Below are positions 16,205-26,031 of a stretch of DNA of 64,000 bases, piece after piece (positions within the stretch are counted from its first letter, which is position 1; every line of letters starts with the position of its first letter). The notes under the pieces were generated by a model. That model worked only from the letters and a program-made list of their open reading frames with translations, did not search any database and was not told where the DNA came from. The DNA is from an uncultured Macellibacteroides sp. GTDB lineage: Bacteria; Bacteroidota; Bacteroidia; Bacteroidales; Tannerellaceae. The translations under genes and the position numbers were made by a program. The stretch spans positions 1,984,001-2,048,000 of the forward strand of contig NZ_OY762974.1 of the NCBI RefSeq assembly GCF_963667135.1. The letters are read 5' to 3'.

Positions 16205-19200
16205 ATGGCTGGAAGATTATCGTTTTCTATTGCACTAAACTTATTGACTGAAAACTTTAAGAAGGGTGCAAGTACGGTTCAAAATGGATTGCGCTCTATG
16301 CAAATGCAGGTGCTTACATTTGCGGCCGCTCTTGGATTTTCAGGCGTTGGTCTTACTGGTTTTATCTCTAAGTTGATAGAAACAGCGAGGGAAACAGGTC
16401 GCGTTACAACGGCTCTTAAAAATGTTTCAGGGAGCATGGCCCAATATGCTGCCAATCAAAAATTTGTTCTTTCCCTGGCTAAAAAATATGGAGTTGAAGT
16501 ATTGGCCCTTACTGGTAATTACGCAAAATTTACGGCCGCTGCCTCTAATGCGGGCGTTGCCATGTCTGATCAAAAAAAGATATTTGAAAGCGTATCGCGC
16601 GCCTCCGTTGCATTCGGGCTCACTGCTGATGATACAAACCTTACATTTTTAGCTATCACACAAATGATGAGTAAGGGAAAAATCTCATCTGAGGAATTGC
16701 GTAGGCAATTAGGAGAGAGATTGCCGATTGCCATGGCTGCAATGGCTAAAGCTGCAGGGGTTCCTATCAATAAATTAGATAAATTATTGCAACAAGGCAA
16801 GCTAATGTCTAATGAGGTTCTTCCAAAATTTGCAGATGCTCTGAATAAAATGATACCAGACGTCAATACTGATAATTTGGAAACCAGCCTTAATCGAATG
16901 AAAAACGCCTTTACCGCTATGGTGAAAGATACTGCAACGCAACAGGCGTATAAGGGGCTTATTGATAACATAACTAAGCTTATTGAAACTGCTGCATCCA
17001 ATGTAAAGACTTTATTGATTCAATTGGTATCTGTACTTACAGGCGTTATTTTTGGTAGGTTTTTCAAATGGTTTGTATCAGAAATAGCAATAGCAGAGAG
17101 GATTGCAATGTTGTCCGCCGCAAAAACAGCAAAAGCAGCAGGTGCTACATTTGATGTTGTTGCGTGGAAGGCTAGTCATGCCAGTTCTACCATGCAAACG
17201 ATGTTTACAAGATCAATAACGGCTATTAAAACGGCATTCTTCAGTATGCTGCCAGCCGCTATAGTTATGGGTATAGGATATGTCATTTCAAAAATGATAG
17301 CCGCGCGAGATGAAGCCAAACGAATAAGATCAATTTTTGACGACTACCAAAAAGAGTCTTATTCTATTGGAAAACCAGAAGAAGCGGATAGGCTTAATAG
17401 GCTTTATGCAATTGTAAAAGATACTAACAATAGCTATAACGTCAGAAAAAACGCGTTGATCAATATAAATGGTATACTCCAGTCTTCGTATTCAATAAAT
17501 AAAAATGCTCTAGAAATTAATGGAGACATTAATAGTAAAATATCAGAGCGAGTTAAGCTATTAAAAGATGCTGCAGCCGTTGAATTTTATCAAAAAAAGA
17601 AGTTGGAGGCAGAGGGTATTTTAAATGAAATATCTGGTAGGTATGGTGGGTTAGGAAATCTTGCATTCGCTGCAAATAATCCGGATAAAGGAAAATCTTC
17701 TTTAATTGATGGAATTAGCGCTTTATTTGGAGGTAAAAAAATGAGCACGGCCTATATAGATGCTTCGATTGTTTCGCAGCAGCAAAAGGTGATTACTGAC
17801 ACCAACAAACAGCTTGACATTCTTGAAAAGAGCATATTGGCGGCCTCTCCAACAGCTACTAACATCAATGACGACGGCGATAAAAAGAAGACGGACCTAC
17901 AAAAAGCAGAAGAGGAGTATGCTGAATCAATCAAGGAGCTCACTAATCAAAAGAAAAACGAGGCTATAACCGGAAAGGAATATCAGGAGGCTCTTGATAA
18001 GCTTAACGAAGCCTCATTTAAAAAGTTGTCAGGGCTATTGAGTCCTGAGCAAGCAGCCAAAAATAAAAGTTATCAACAGGCTAAGTCCGGGTATAACTCC
18101 TCTATTTCTGCTAAAATTGAAAAAGAATATTTTGATAGTCTAAATGAGCTGTCAGGTCAGTACAAAATAGGGGCTATTAACGAGCAAGACTACAAAGATT
18201 CCAAAATACAGCTTATTGAAAAAACTCTCAAAGAAATGGCCTCTGTTGAATCACTTACTGAGGCTAATTTTGATTTTATTGAAGATCTTAAATTAGCTGG
18301 TAGGGAGTTGAAAAAAGTAAAAGCTCCTACACTGGAAAAAAGAGAAAGTTTCTATGATTATAAAAAAAGCAAAGCGGATATCGCGGCTGAAGAGTTGGAC
18401 GTTGCAAAGAATAACCTTGACAAACTGAAGGAAGCCTATAAGGATATCGCTAAGGAAATGGAGAAAGAGCTTAATAGTTCAATGAGCAATGTAAAAACGC
18501 TTGAAGATGCTTTGAAGATTGCTCGCGTAAGACAAGATGTAAAAGACCTTGGAAAGGAGATGAATGAAACTCTGTACGGAGGCGTAAAGGATATAGCCTC
18601 AAGTGCAGATAGAGTTGTAAGTGCATTCTCTAATTTAAAGAGCGTATTTAGTGATGTAGATGCGTCAGGGTGGGAAAAAATAATGGCAGTATGGAATGCA
18701 TTAACAAGTACTGTCGATTCTTTTCTTTCAATACTTGAACTTATTAAGACAATGACAGAATTAATCAATAGGCTTGCTATAGCAAAACAGGCAGAATCAG
18801 ACATAGACTCTGCGGTTGCTGCAAAAAAAGTTTCGAATACAGCTGTAGAAATTGCGGCCGATCAGGCTGGCGTGGCAATTTCTAAGACCACAACAGCAAG
18901 CAAGGTTGCGGATGCAACTACAGAGGTTTCGGCAAATACGGCTGTAGCAGCAACAGCTGCAGGAAAATCTGTTGCTGGTATTCCGTTTGTAGGGATAGCT
19001 CTTGCGGCTGCTGCCATTGGTGGAATTATGGCTTTATTCTCAAGCATTCCTAAGTTTGCCGGTGGAGGAATTGTTCAGGGGGGGGCATCTTCAGGAGATA
19101 AAATACTTGCACGTGTAAATTCAGGCGAAATGATTCTAAATAAGATGCAGCAGTCATCTTTGTTTAACCTGCTTGACAGGGGTATAAATGTAAAAAATTC

Positions 19201-19288
19201 AAGCGGGGACGTACACTTTGTAATAGAAGGTGAAAAGCTGGTTGGGGTTTTAAATAGATATAATAAGAGACAGGGGAGAATCAGGTAA
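16205..19288 (+). CDS. Tape measure protein
   Basis: A 1027-residue tape measure protein that sets tail length and is ejected with the DNA. The N-terminal part carries the family segment KISSEELRRQLGERLPIAM. Hydrophobic segments lie at roughly residues 268-285, 342-360 and 919-940. Long Lys/Glu-rich coiled coils occupy about 560-780. By the usual rule of about 1.5 angstrom per residue the tail would be about 150 nm, an estimate only. The stop overlaps the next start by 1 base. Confidence 0.93.
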   Translation: MAGRLSFSIALNLLTENFKKGASTVQNGLRSMQMQVLTFAAALGFSGVGLTGFISKLIETARETGRVTTALKNVSGSMAQYAANQKFVLSLAKKYGVEVLALTGNYAKFTAAASNAGVAMSDQKKIFESVSRASVAFGLTADDTNLTFLAITQMMSKGKISSEELRRQLGERLPIAMAAMAKAAGVPINKLDKLLQQGKLMSNEVLPKFADALNKMIPDVNTDNLETSLNRMKNAFTAMVKDTATQQAYKGLIDNITKLIETAASNVKTLLIQLVSVLTGVIFGRFFKWFVSEIAIAERIAMLSAAKTAKAAGATFDVVAWKASHASSTMQTMFTRSITAIKTAFFSMLPAAIVMGIGYVISKMIAARDEAKRIRSIFDDYQKESYSIGKPEEADRLNRLYAIVKDTNNSYNVRKNALININGILQSSYSINKNALEINGDINSKISERVKLLKDAAAVEFYQKKKLEAEGILNEISGRYGGLGNLAFAANNPDKGKSSLIDGISALFGGKKMSTAYIDASIVSQQQKVITDTNKQLDILEKSILAASPTATNINDDGDKKKTDLQKAEEEYAESIKELTNQKKNEAITGKEYQEALDKLNEASFKKLSGLLSPEQAAKNKSYQQAKSGYNSSISAKIEKEYFDSLNELSGQYKIGAINEQDYKDSKIQLIEKTLKEMASVESLTEANFDFIEDLKLAGRELKKVKAPTLEKRESFYDYKKSKADIAAEELDVAKNNLDKLKEAYKDIAKEMEKELNSSMSNVKTLEDALKIARVRQDVKDLGKEMNETLYGGVKDIASSADRVVSAFSNLKSVFSDVDASGWEKIMAVWNALTSTVDSFLSILELIKTMTELINRLAIAKQAESDIDSAVAAKKVSNTAVEIAADQAGVAISKTTTASKVADATTEVSANTAVAATAAGKSVAGIPFVGIALAAAAIGGIMALFSSIPKFAGGGIVQGGASSGDKILARVNSGEMILNKMQQSSLFNLLDRGINVKNSSGDVHFVIEGEKLVGVLNRYNKRQGRIR

Positions 19289-21426
19289 TGAATATAAAAT
19301 ATTATCACGAATTTGTAGGTGTTGACGGTATTGCGTATCGATTTGAGATACTCACAAATAACGCTGTGTCTCCTTTAAAAATAGAGGCGGTAAGTTCTCC
19401 GTTTATCCTTGAGTACCCTGAGATTAAAAAATTGGAGGCTATCCAAAGCAGCGGGGCAAAGATAGGACTTATAAGTGATTCTATTTTTCAGTTTATTGAT
19501 CTTCATACGGATGATATGCAGGCCTACCTTGTAAGGTTTTACAGAGGAGGCGTACTTTGTTGGCTTGGCTGGCTAGACTCCGAACTGTATACAGAGAATC
19601 TTTCTGCAGTCCCTCCTTACGAGGTCGAGTTTTCCGGATCTGATTTTAATATTCTTGAGAGATTAAAATACAAACAGACATCCGGTGCAAAGTATTTGGA
19701 TATAGTAAATTTAATTACTTGTTTGCAGCGCTGTTTTTCGTTGTTAAGTATACCGTTCGAGAAACTATACATCGGATGCTCTACATCTGCAGAAGGAATA
19801 GCGCAAGCTGCAAGCGAAACGATACTTCATAAGCTGTTTATTCAATCTTCAAACTTTTACGATGAAGATGGAGAACCGATGGACTGTAGAGAGGTTATCG
19901 AAAGTATTTTAGAGCCTTTCGGGTTATCTATTGTGCAAAGAAATGGAAGCGTATTCATTTATGATTACAATACTATCAAGTCGGGAGGCGTAATGAAATG
20001 TTATAACTTCTCCACGCTAGACTACGTGGGTGATACGCTTGTTGACGTTGAATTTGGAGATATGTACGCGGCCGGCTTCGCTTCTACAGATTCATCTCTA
20101 TCATTTGAAGAAATGATCAACAACGTAGAAATAACAAGTAGTCCTTATATTGAGCTTCCTTTCGTTGAAAAAAAACTAGAGAAAAGCTCGTTTGCAGCCG
20201 AAAACATAACAGCAACAGTTGATGATCCGGACTATACTAAAACAACCTACAGCGAGGCAACCGGGTGGAGCTGGAATAACTTCGTATTATTCCAGGCAAA
20301 GAAACAAGATAGCAGTGTTATTGGTGCTAAGATTACTTATTACGGGCTACCTGTTAATAACAGCGCCGCCTGGGTTATTCCAAATAAGGTTTTAGAGTTT
20401 AACATGACAAGCGACTATATAGCCGGGTCTGATGCCGGTTACCAGCTCAACATTAAATTAGATGCCTATTTTAACGGAAAGGCAAATCTATTTGATGAAG
20501 ATGAAAAGCCGGATGACTCCGAAAGTACGCGTATGGGAATTATAAAGTGCAACCTGTATCTTGTTGATAACGCAGGGACTATTATTAAGTACTACAGCTC
20601 AATCGCTGACGAACTAGGAAACCAGCATCACGAGTGGAAAACAAAGTCTGGCGATGAGATGTCTGAACAAGGCGCTTTTAGACTTGTGTATGCTGAAAAA
20701 AACATTCGTAACAGCCGACTTCTCAACAAGTGGAATACTAACTCAAATTTTGATCAGCCTAGTAATATTGCTACATTTTACGGAACGATAGATGATAACA
20801 ATCTAGGTGCAGGAGCGAATATTCCTCTTCCAACAGGGATAAGCGGGTTTATAAGGCTTGAATTGCTTGATCACATCAAGTTATATAGTCCTTACGATCC
20901 GACTTCAGCGGCTTATGAAGTTGCAAAGATCAAAGACTTATTGATAAATAACCTGGCTGTTTCAATTGTAGACAAAAACGGGAATGACGTGAGCTCGTTG
21001 GACTATGAATTTAAGAGCTACATAAACAAGAATGTTTCATCTGATTATGAGAAAAAAGAACTAAAGGTTGTGTCATGCAACGAAGATCTGTTACCGGTTG
21101 GAAAAGGAAATCTTTTAAAAATGGTAGATAGTCACTACGAGTTTCAGCTTAACTATTTGCGGGCAAATCAAACTGCCATCTTGGAAAGGCTTCTCATGTG
21201 CTCAATCCATTCGAATTACACCAAAAAAAACAAGATGATTGAGGTTGATGTATTATCTACAGACACACCAATTATTAAAAAATGCACCTATACAGGCGTT
21301 GGATTCAGTTCCGACATGCTTATTATAGGGTGCAATATTGACTATCAAAAAGGGGTTGCAAAGCTTAATGTTGTTGATTTTTCTGAAGATGTTGAATCGC
21401 TAAGTGATATACCATACAATGAGTAG
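19288..21426 (+). CDS. Tail hub / distal tail protein
   Basis: A 712-residue protein directly after the tape measure, where the distal tail and hub proteins lie. The N-terminal third is beta-rich (YRFEILTNNAVSPLKIEAVS, then YLVRFYRGGVLCWLGWLDSE), consistent with a distal-tail-like beta sandwich; a hub-like middle follows. I know of no specific enzymatic motif. It overlaps the following fibre gene by 8 bases. The role is inferred from position and size. Confidence 0.68.
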   Translation: MNIKYYHEFVGVDGIAYRFEILTNNAVSPLKIEAVSSPFILEYPEIKKLEAIQSSGAKIGLISDSIFQFIDLHTDDMQAYLVRFYRGGVLCWLGWLDSELYTENLSAVPPYEVEFSGSDFNILERLKYKQTSGAKYLDIVNLITCLQRCFSLLSIPFEKLYIGCSTSAEGIAQAASETILHKLFIQSSNFYDEDGEPMDCREVIESILEPFGLSIVQRNGSVFIYDYNTIKSGGVMKCYNFSTLDYVGDTLVDVEFGDMYAAGFASTDSSLSFEEMINNVEITSSPYIELPFVEKKLEKSSFAAENITATVDDPDYTKTTYSEATGWSWNNFVLFQAKKQDSSVIGAKITYYGLPVNNSAAWVIPNKVLEFNMTSDYIAGSDAGYQLNIKLDAYFNGKANLFDEDEKPDDSESTRMGIIKCNLYLVDNAGTIIKYYSSIADELGNQHHEWKTKSGDEMSEQGAFRLVYAEKNIRNSRLLNKWNTNSNFDQPSNIATFYGTIDDNNLGAGANIPLPTGISGFIRLELLDHIKLYSPYDPTSAAYEVAKIKDLLINNLAVSIVDKNGNDVSSLDYEFKSYINKNVSSDYEKKELKVVSCNEDLLPVGKGNLLKMVDSHYEFQLNYLRANQTAILERLLMCSIHSNYTKKNKMIEVDVLSTDTPIIKKCTYTGVGFSSDMLIIGCNIDYQKGVAKLNVVDFSEDVESLSDIPYNE

Positions 21427-22813
21427 AGTAATTAATAAAACAATTAAAAAAACAGCGACTCCGCGAACCGGTCGGCTGATCGATGCTACTTCATCAAAAG
21501 GAGGAGCGGCTGCTTTATCTGGTGGAGGAGCGTTTTCACATAGCCATGTTAACAAGGCGCTTATTGATCTTATTAATCAGGGTCTTTCGACCGAATCGTC
21601 TGTGCAGTTCAAAGATGTAGTTGCATCCGGGGCAATAACCGCCGGCGCTACAAATGAGACTCCTGCTGATGACCTGCCTGCAGCTACTGATGGTGTGTTT
21701 GGCGTAGTGAAGATTGATGGAATAACAATTAAGATAGACCCTGTTACAGGTAAAATTTATGCCGAAGTATCTAGTGGTGGAGTATCCTCCTGGGATGAAT
21801 TAACCGATATCCCTCAAAATTTGATTGCCATTGCCGCACTCACAGGAGCCGGATTAATTAAAAGAAATACAGATGGAACATTTAACCTTGATACAACCGT
21901 GTATCAAACGTATGATTCCGATCTGGCTACTATTGCTGCAATTGCTGATGGTATTGGCTTTCTGAGAAGAACCGGACAAAATACCTGGATAATTGATACA
22001 AATACCTATTTGACTTCCATAACAAAAGCGATGGTGGAGGCCGTATTGACTGGGAATATAGCTACTCATACGCATAGTCAATATTTAACTGCTATCACAA
22101 AAGCGATGGTTGAAGCGGTTTTAACAGGAAGCATAACAACCCATACACATAGCCAGTATCTAACTGCCATAACAAAAGCAATGGTGGAGGCTGTGCTTAC
22201 CGGGATAATAACAAGTCATCAGCACAATTACATGCCGATATCTGGAGGAAACTTTACGAACCCGATTACTATTTTGAGTCAAACGGTTTGGTATGCAGGG
22301 AATAGCGGCTCAAAATTGTACGATTGGCTTGCTAAGGACATAAAGGCTGTAAACGGGTACTTTGATGGGGCTTGTACTGCTGGGGCTGCAAATGATACTC
22401 CTCCGGATGATTTACCAGTTGCAGCCCCATCATTATATGGTGTAATTAGAACTGGCTTATCATTACATAACAATGCAGGCATAACTAATATTAATGGTAG
22501 GCATTATACAACAACTAGTGTGTATACAGATACTGCAGTTAGAGAAATAACTGCAGAGATTGTGTTAGGTACGGGGTCTATGGCTAATGGTACATTGGAC
22601 CAGATACAGTTATCCTTTGCTCCGCTGACAACAACACGAGGGTTGACGGCTAATGTGATAGCAACCAATACGGGAGCAGGCATGAGTCTTAAATTGAGCT
22701 TCCGAAAGGATACAGGCACAGGCAGATGGTATATAATGGTATACAACGACTCTGGGGCAGCCATTACAAGAGACGGGATTTTATTATCGATTAGAGGTCA
22801 ACAAACTATTTAA
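21419..22813 (+). CDS. Tail fibre protein with repeats
   Basis: A 464-residue fibre-like protein. The N-terminal part is Gly/Ala-rich with HSH. The middle holds three near-identical 25-residue repeats (consensus core ITKAMVEAVLTG, ending HTHSQ). A second, about 30-residue motif (TAGAxNxTPxDDLP) occurs twice, near residues 75 and 320. ATG 21419 is preferred to the GTG at 21404. Repetitive trimeric shafts like this are typical of phage fibres; the C-terminal about 110 residues are probably the tip. Confidence 0.75.
   Translation: MSRVINKTIKKTATPRTGRLIDATSSKGGAAALSGGGAFSHSHVNKALIDLINQGLSTESSVQFKDVVASGAITAGATNETPADDLPAATDGVFGVVKIDGITIKIDPVTGKIYAEVSSGGVSSWDELTDIPQNLIAIAALTGAGLIKRNTDGTFNLDTTVYQTYDSDLATIAAIADGIGFLRRTGQNTWIIDTNTYLTSITKAMVEAVLTGNIATHTHSQYLTAITKAMVEAVLTGSITTHTHSQYLTAITKAMVEAVLTGIITSHQHNYMPISGGNFTNPITILSQTVWYAGNSGSKLYDWLAKDIKAVNGYFDGACTAGAANDTPPDDLPVAAPSLYGVIRTGLSLHNNAGITNINGRHYTTTSVYTDTAVREITAEIVLGTGSMANGTLDQIQLSFAPLTTTRGLTANVIATNTGAGMSLKLSFRKDTGTGRWYIMVYNDSGAAITRDGILLSIRGQQTI
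22007..22231 (+). repeat. Three 75-bp tandem repeats inside the fibre gene
   Basis: Three in-frame 75-bp units (22007-22081, 22082-22156, 22157-22231), each encoding 25 residues. Protein identity is high while third-codon positions have drifted, so the units are maintained by selection rather than being recent copies. Units 1 and 2 end HTHSQ; unit 3 ends SHQHN. Confidence 0.85.
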
Positions 22814-22815
22814 TT

Positions 22816-24234
22816 ATGGAAATACATAAAATATTACCTGGAAAAGTAAACCCTGTCATGGTGTGCAACACACTTAACATATTTGAAGGGCTTACATTTA
22901 AAACTACAGACGTTGGCACACTTTGCAAAAATGCAAAGAGCAAATGGAGCAAAAGAAAGCCTGTAAGCTATGCTCAGGCTACAGATATATATGGGGTTGA
23001 CGGTCTTAGCGAAACAGTGCTCCGATCGGTTAACTATGGCCTGCAAGCTACCAAAATAGACAGAAGCACTCTGGCCACAACGGAATGGACTTATATAAGG
23101 CCTACAGGAGGTATTACAATATCTCCGTACAGGCTTACTGACTTTAGAGCGTATAATGTAGATGCAAAACCATTTATGCGAATCGATGATGTATTGTGGA
23201 ATCCAAACACAACAAATGTTGATAGCCTGACTATCACTCCTACTTATAAATTTGGGACTAATAGCTACGATGGGAATGTGCAGGCAAACTCCGGGCAATC
23301 TACTGCCGGAATAGAAATATATCCTCAGGATTTGTTGGCTGTTCTATCTAATACCACTATTGCAAATATGTATTTAGGTATTGCCACTAAAGATGTTATT
23401 GGAGGAAATACTATTGAGGGCGTATTTTCACCTGCAAAGATAAATCAAGCTACGAGTCCGGCATTAATGACGATAACTCCAGCTTCCAACGCGAATATAA
23501 AAACACATCTTAATAACATGATGAACGGTGCAACGCTTGAGTTTACTCCTTTTTTCTGTCCGAATAATTTAATGGATAGCTGGACGGCCAATGACGATAA
23601 GTATTCATTACCGTTAGGTCTGAAATTCAAGATTAAAAAAGAGGTGCCGATATATTTTACATTTTATATGCAGTCACTCTCTTTTGTCTCTTCAAATCCT
23701 GGGCTTACCGGACTAGGAGGGCCGAATGTTTATAACGCTCCTGGAACATCACCTATTAGTGAAGGATCAATAACTCCAGTACTTTCCGGCAATTCAAGCG
23801 GAATGTTTAGGCCGTTATCAACAACAACCGCTTCATATAAGTATATTAAATTCAATGCAATTGTATTGTTTAGGAATTTGGGAAATACTGGAGGGCCAAT
23901 AATAATATCACGATCTGATTTTAAAATATCGGCTTTTGGATTTTCCGTACAAGCTGCAAGCTGGACAAATACAGAAGGAGGTTCTTCAGCCGATAATATA
24001 ACTATACCGAATGATGGAATGTATCACAGGGTGGTTATCAATGGTGAATTTACGACTACAGCCGAATGCTATGACGTATTAAGAAGTTTGACTCCTGCAT
24101 CTGTAAGTAATCCGGAATGGAATCAAACGGGGGCTGTACCTAGCAGCGCATTAAGAGCTGTAAGCGGTGGGCTGAAATACCAGGGAGTAGAAATGAATAC
24201 AGGTAATAGTGGAGTTGTATGGATAGACGATTAA
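22816..24234 (+). CDS. Probable tail or baseplate protein
   Basis: A 472-residue protein with no family I can name. It is polar, beta-rich, with many Thr/Asn/Gly turns (ITISPYRLTDFRAYNVDAKP). It starts 2 bases after the fibre gene and overlaps the secreted-protease gene by 16 bases. Its position among the receptor-contacting genes suggests a structural tail component. Confidence 0.62.
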   Translation: MEIHKILPGKVNPVMVCNTLNIFEGLTFKTTDVGTLCKNAKSKWSKRKPVSYAQATDIYGVDGLSETVLRSVNYGLQATKIDRSTLATTEWTYIRPTGGITISPYRLTDFRAYNVDAKPFMRIDDVLWNPNTTNVDSLTITPTYKFGTNSYDGNVQANSGQSTAGIEIYPQDLLAVLSNTTIANMYLGIATKDVIGGNTIEGVFSPAKINQATSPALMTITPASNANIKTHLNNMMNGATLEFTPFFCPNNLMDSWTANDDKYSLPLGLKFKIKKEVPIYFTFYMQSLSFVSSNPGLTGLGGPNVYNAPGTSPISEGSITPVLSGNSSGMFRPLSTTTASYKYIKFNAIVLFRNLGNTGGPIIISRSDFKISAFGFSVQAASWTNTEGGSSADNITIPNDGMYHRVVINGEFTTTAECYDVLRSLTPASVSNPEWNQTGAVPSSALRAVSGGLKYQGVEMNTGNSGVVWIDD

Positions 24235-24671
24235 TCATTATAGTAATGTTGCTGTGGTGCTTTTTAATTGCTAAGGCTCAAAACTACATAGCATTAGAGA
24301 GCAGCGAAAGGCCGATCGTAAAAGTAAACATAAACGGGTCTGAGGCCTATATGCTGATTGATACTGGTTCAAGCATTAATATTTTAACAATGAAAGCCGT
24401 AAAAGCACACAGGCTAAGAATCAGAACAATATATGCCGGTGGTGTTTATTCTGCAACAACAGAAATGCATGCAATTCATGTAGATAAGGCTAAAATAGAT
24501 ATCAGAGGAGCTTTGTTCTATCAATTCTTGACAATAGACATATCACTTATAACAAAAAATATTTTCGAGGAGACCGGAATAGAAATATCCGGGATAATTG
24601 GCACTCCAGCAATAATAAGCTTAGGAATGGTAGTAGACTTAAAGAGAGGAATTATAACTATAAATAAATAA
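24219..24671 (+). CDS. Secreted retropepsin-like aspartic protease
   Basis: A 150-residue protein with an N-terminal signal-peptide-like helix (IIIVMLLWCFLIAKA, then Q). The aspartic-protease motif is at D48-T49-G50 (MLIDTGSSINIL), with a later ISGIIGTPAI that matches the hydrophobic-hydrophobic-Gly element of retropepsins. One DTG implies that two chains form the active site. It lies within the tail genes, so cleavage of a phage or host-surface protein in the envelope is a reasonable inference; the substrate is unknown. Confidence 0.75.
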   Translation: MDRRLIIIVMLLWCFLIAKAQNYIALESSERPIVKVNINGSEAYMLIDTGSSINILTMKAVKAHRLRIRTIYAGGVYSATTEMHAIHVDKAKIDIRGALFYQFLTIDISLITKNIFEETGIEISGIIGTPAIISLGMVVDLKRGIITINK

Positions 24672-24674
24672 AAT

Positions 24675-26030
24675 ATGGCTTTACAAACTGTTTTACAAGG
24701 CGTGCATGTAGATGTTAGCATTCCGGTTACAAGGTTGGCCGGTGAGCCTGAAAATTTTGTGGATATTGAATTTATAAGTTTAAGGTTTAGGCATAGAATT
24801 CGCCCGGGCGTGTTTGTTGAGTTTTTGGGAGATTCAATAAAAATAGAAGCAAATGTACTCTCTCTAACAATCCCTGACACAAGTACAATATTGATGTCGA
24901 CAGGAGAGTACATGCTTGATCTGCTATACAGAAAAACAAATGTATTAAGGCCTAATAACTATGAGCCTTTTAGGCTTATCAAGCCGGTATTCGAAGTCGT
25001 GTCGGAAAGCAGTAAATTAAACAACACGGTTGATACTGAATTGAACATTCAGTCCATAGTGATACAGGGTGAGATTAATTTGCCTAAAGATGGCATTAAC
25101 GGAGCAAGCGCTTTTGACATCTGGAAGGCTTATTACGGAGAAGAAACAAGCACAATTGACGACTATTTTGCCTGGACACATCTTCCAGTGAATGAAGCCG
25201 CAAGCGACTTCGATTTGCTTGTAGTTTCATTTAACGAATTCAACACCTTTGCCAAAGCAGAAGAGCAGAATCGAAAAACGCATGAAACGGAAAGAGATGC
25301 CAGGGAGGGAACTCGAATCGTTGATGAGCAATTAAGAAAAACTGCTGAGATAGGTAGGGAAACTAAGGAAGGAATAAGAAATGAGAATGAGGGAATTAGA
25401 GAGCAGAATGAAGCAGATAGAAGTGAACTTTTCAACCAAAGTATTGAAGAGTCTGTTGCTGCTATAGCAGCCGCTTCAGCAGCCGCTAACGCGCAAAATT
25501 CGTACAATGTAACAACCGCAATTCCTCTTGCGGCCGGAACATATTACACGAAAGCAACCGCACGCGCTGCTATTCCAACTGCAAGCCGCAAGTTGGGATT
25601 AGTCAACACATTCGCTTTGTCCGCAATTTTATGGTATACTGAAAAATATATAGGCAGTACGCTTGCAGGCTGGGCTACTGAATCTAATTGGGAACAGGTT
25701 CCGGATAAGCTACGTGTTGACACTATTGAATCTAATTTAAAGTCAACAGAGCTTCCAATTTCGGAGGCATTAAACATGCTGTATAATAAAATAGTTGCCC
25801 TCGAGAGGCTTGTGTCGTCCGGAATTTTTGGGTCAATACAAGCTGAAAGTATTGATATCATAAAAGATTTAAAATATAGAGGCGCTTCGCTAGTCATTGA
25901 AGGCACTGCAGCCCCGGCTGTTGTCCCCGAATTTATCGGTCAAAAATATATTAATACATCTGGTGCCGGGGTTGTGTATGAAGCGAAAGGCATAACATCC
26001 GTATCAGACTGGAAACAAACAAGCAACTAA
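24675..26030 (+). CDS. Tail fibre / baseplate upper protein
   Basis: A 451-residue protein. The N-terminal about 140 residues form a beta-rich domain like those of baseplate upper (BppU-type) proteins. A short SAFDIWKAYYGEE segment follows, then a long Glu/Arg-rich helical coiled coil (about residues 195-265) and a beta-rich C-terminal part. It ends 1 base before the DGR target gene, so it may be the stalk on which the variable tip is mounted. Confidence 0.7.
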   Translation: MALQTVLQGVHVDVSIPVTRLAGEPENFVDIEFISLRFRHRIRPGVFVEFLGDSIKIEANVLSLTIPDTSTILMSTGEYMLDLLYRKTNVLRPNNYEPFRLIKPVFEVVSESSKLNNTVDTELNIQSIVIQGEINLPKDGINGASAFDIWKAYYGEETSTIDDYFAWTHLPVNEAASDFDLLVVSFNEFNTFAKAEEQNRKTHETERDAREGTRIVDEQLRKTAEIGRETKEGIRNENEGIREQNEADRSELFNQSIEESVAAIAAASAAANAQNSYNVTTAIPLAAGTYYTKATARAAIPTASRKLGLVNTFALSAILWYTEKYIGSTLAGWATESNWEQVPDKLRVDTIESNLKSTELPISEALNMLYNKIVALERLVSSGIFGSIQAESIDIIKDLKYRGASLVIEGTAAPAVVPEFIGQKYINTSGAGVVYEAKGITSVSDWKQTSN

Positions 26031-26031
26031 T

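Noticed and set aside
22007-22231. CRISPR-like array
   Set aside because: The repeats are contiguous, in frame with the fibre gene, and have no spacers.
24675-26030. A second DGR target
   Set aside because: Its C-terminus has no segment resembling the template repeat.
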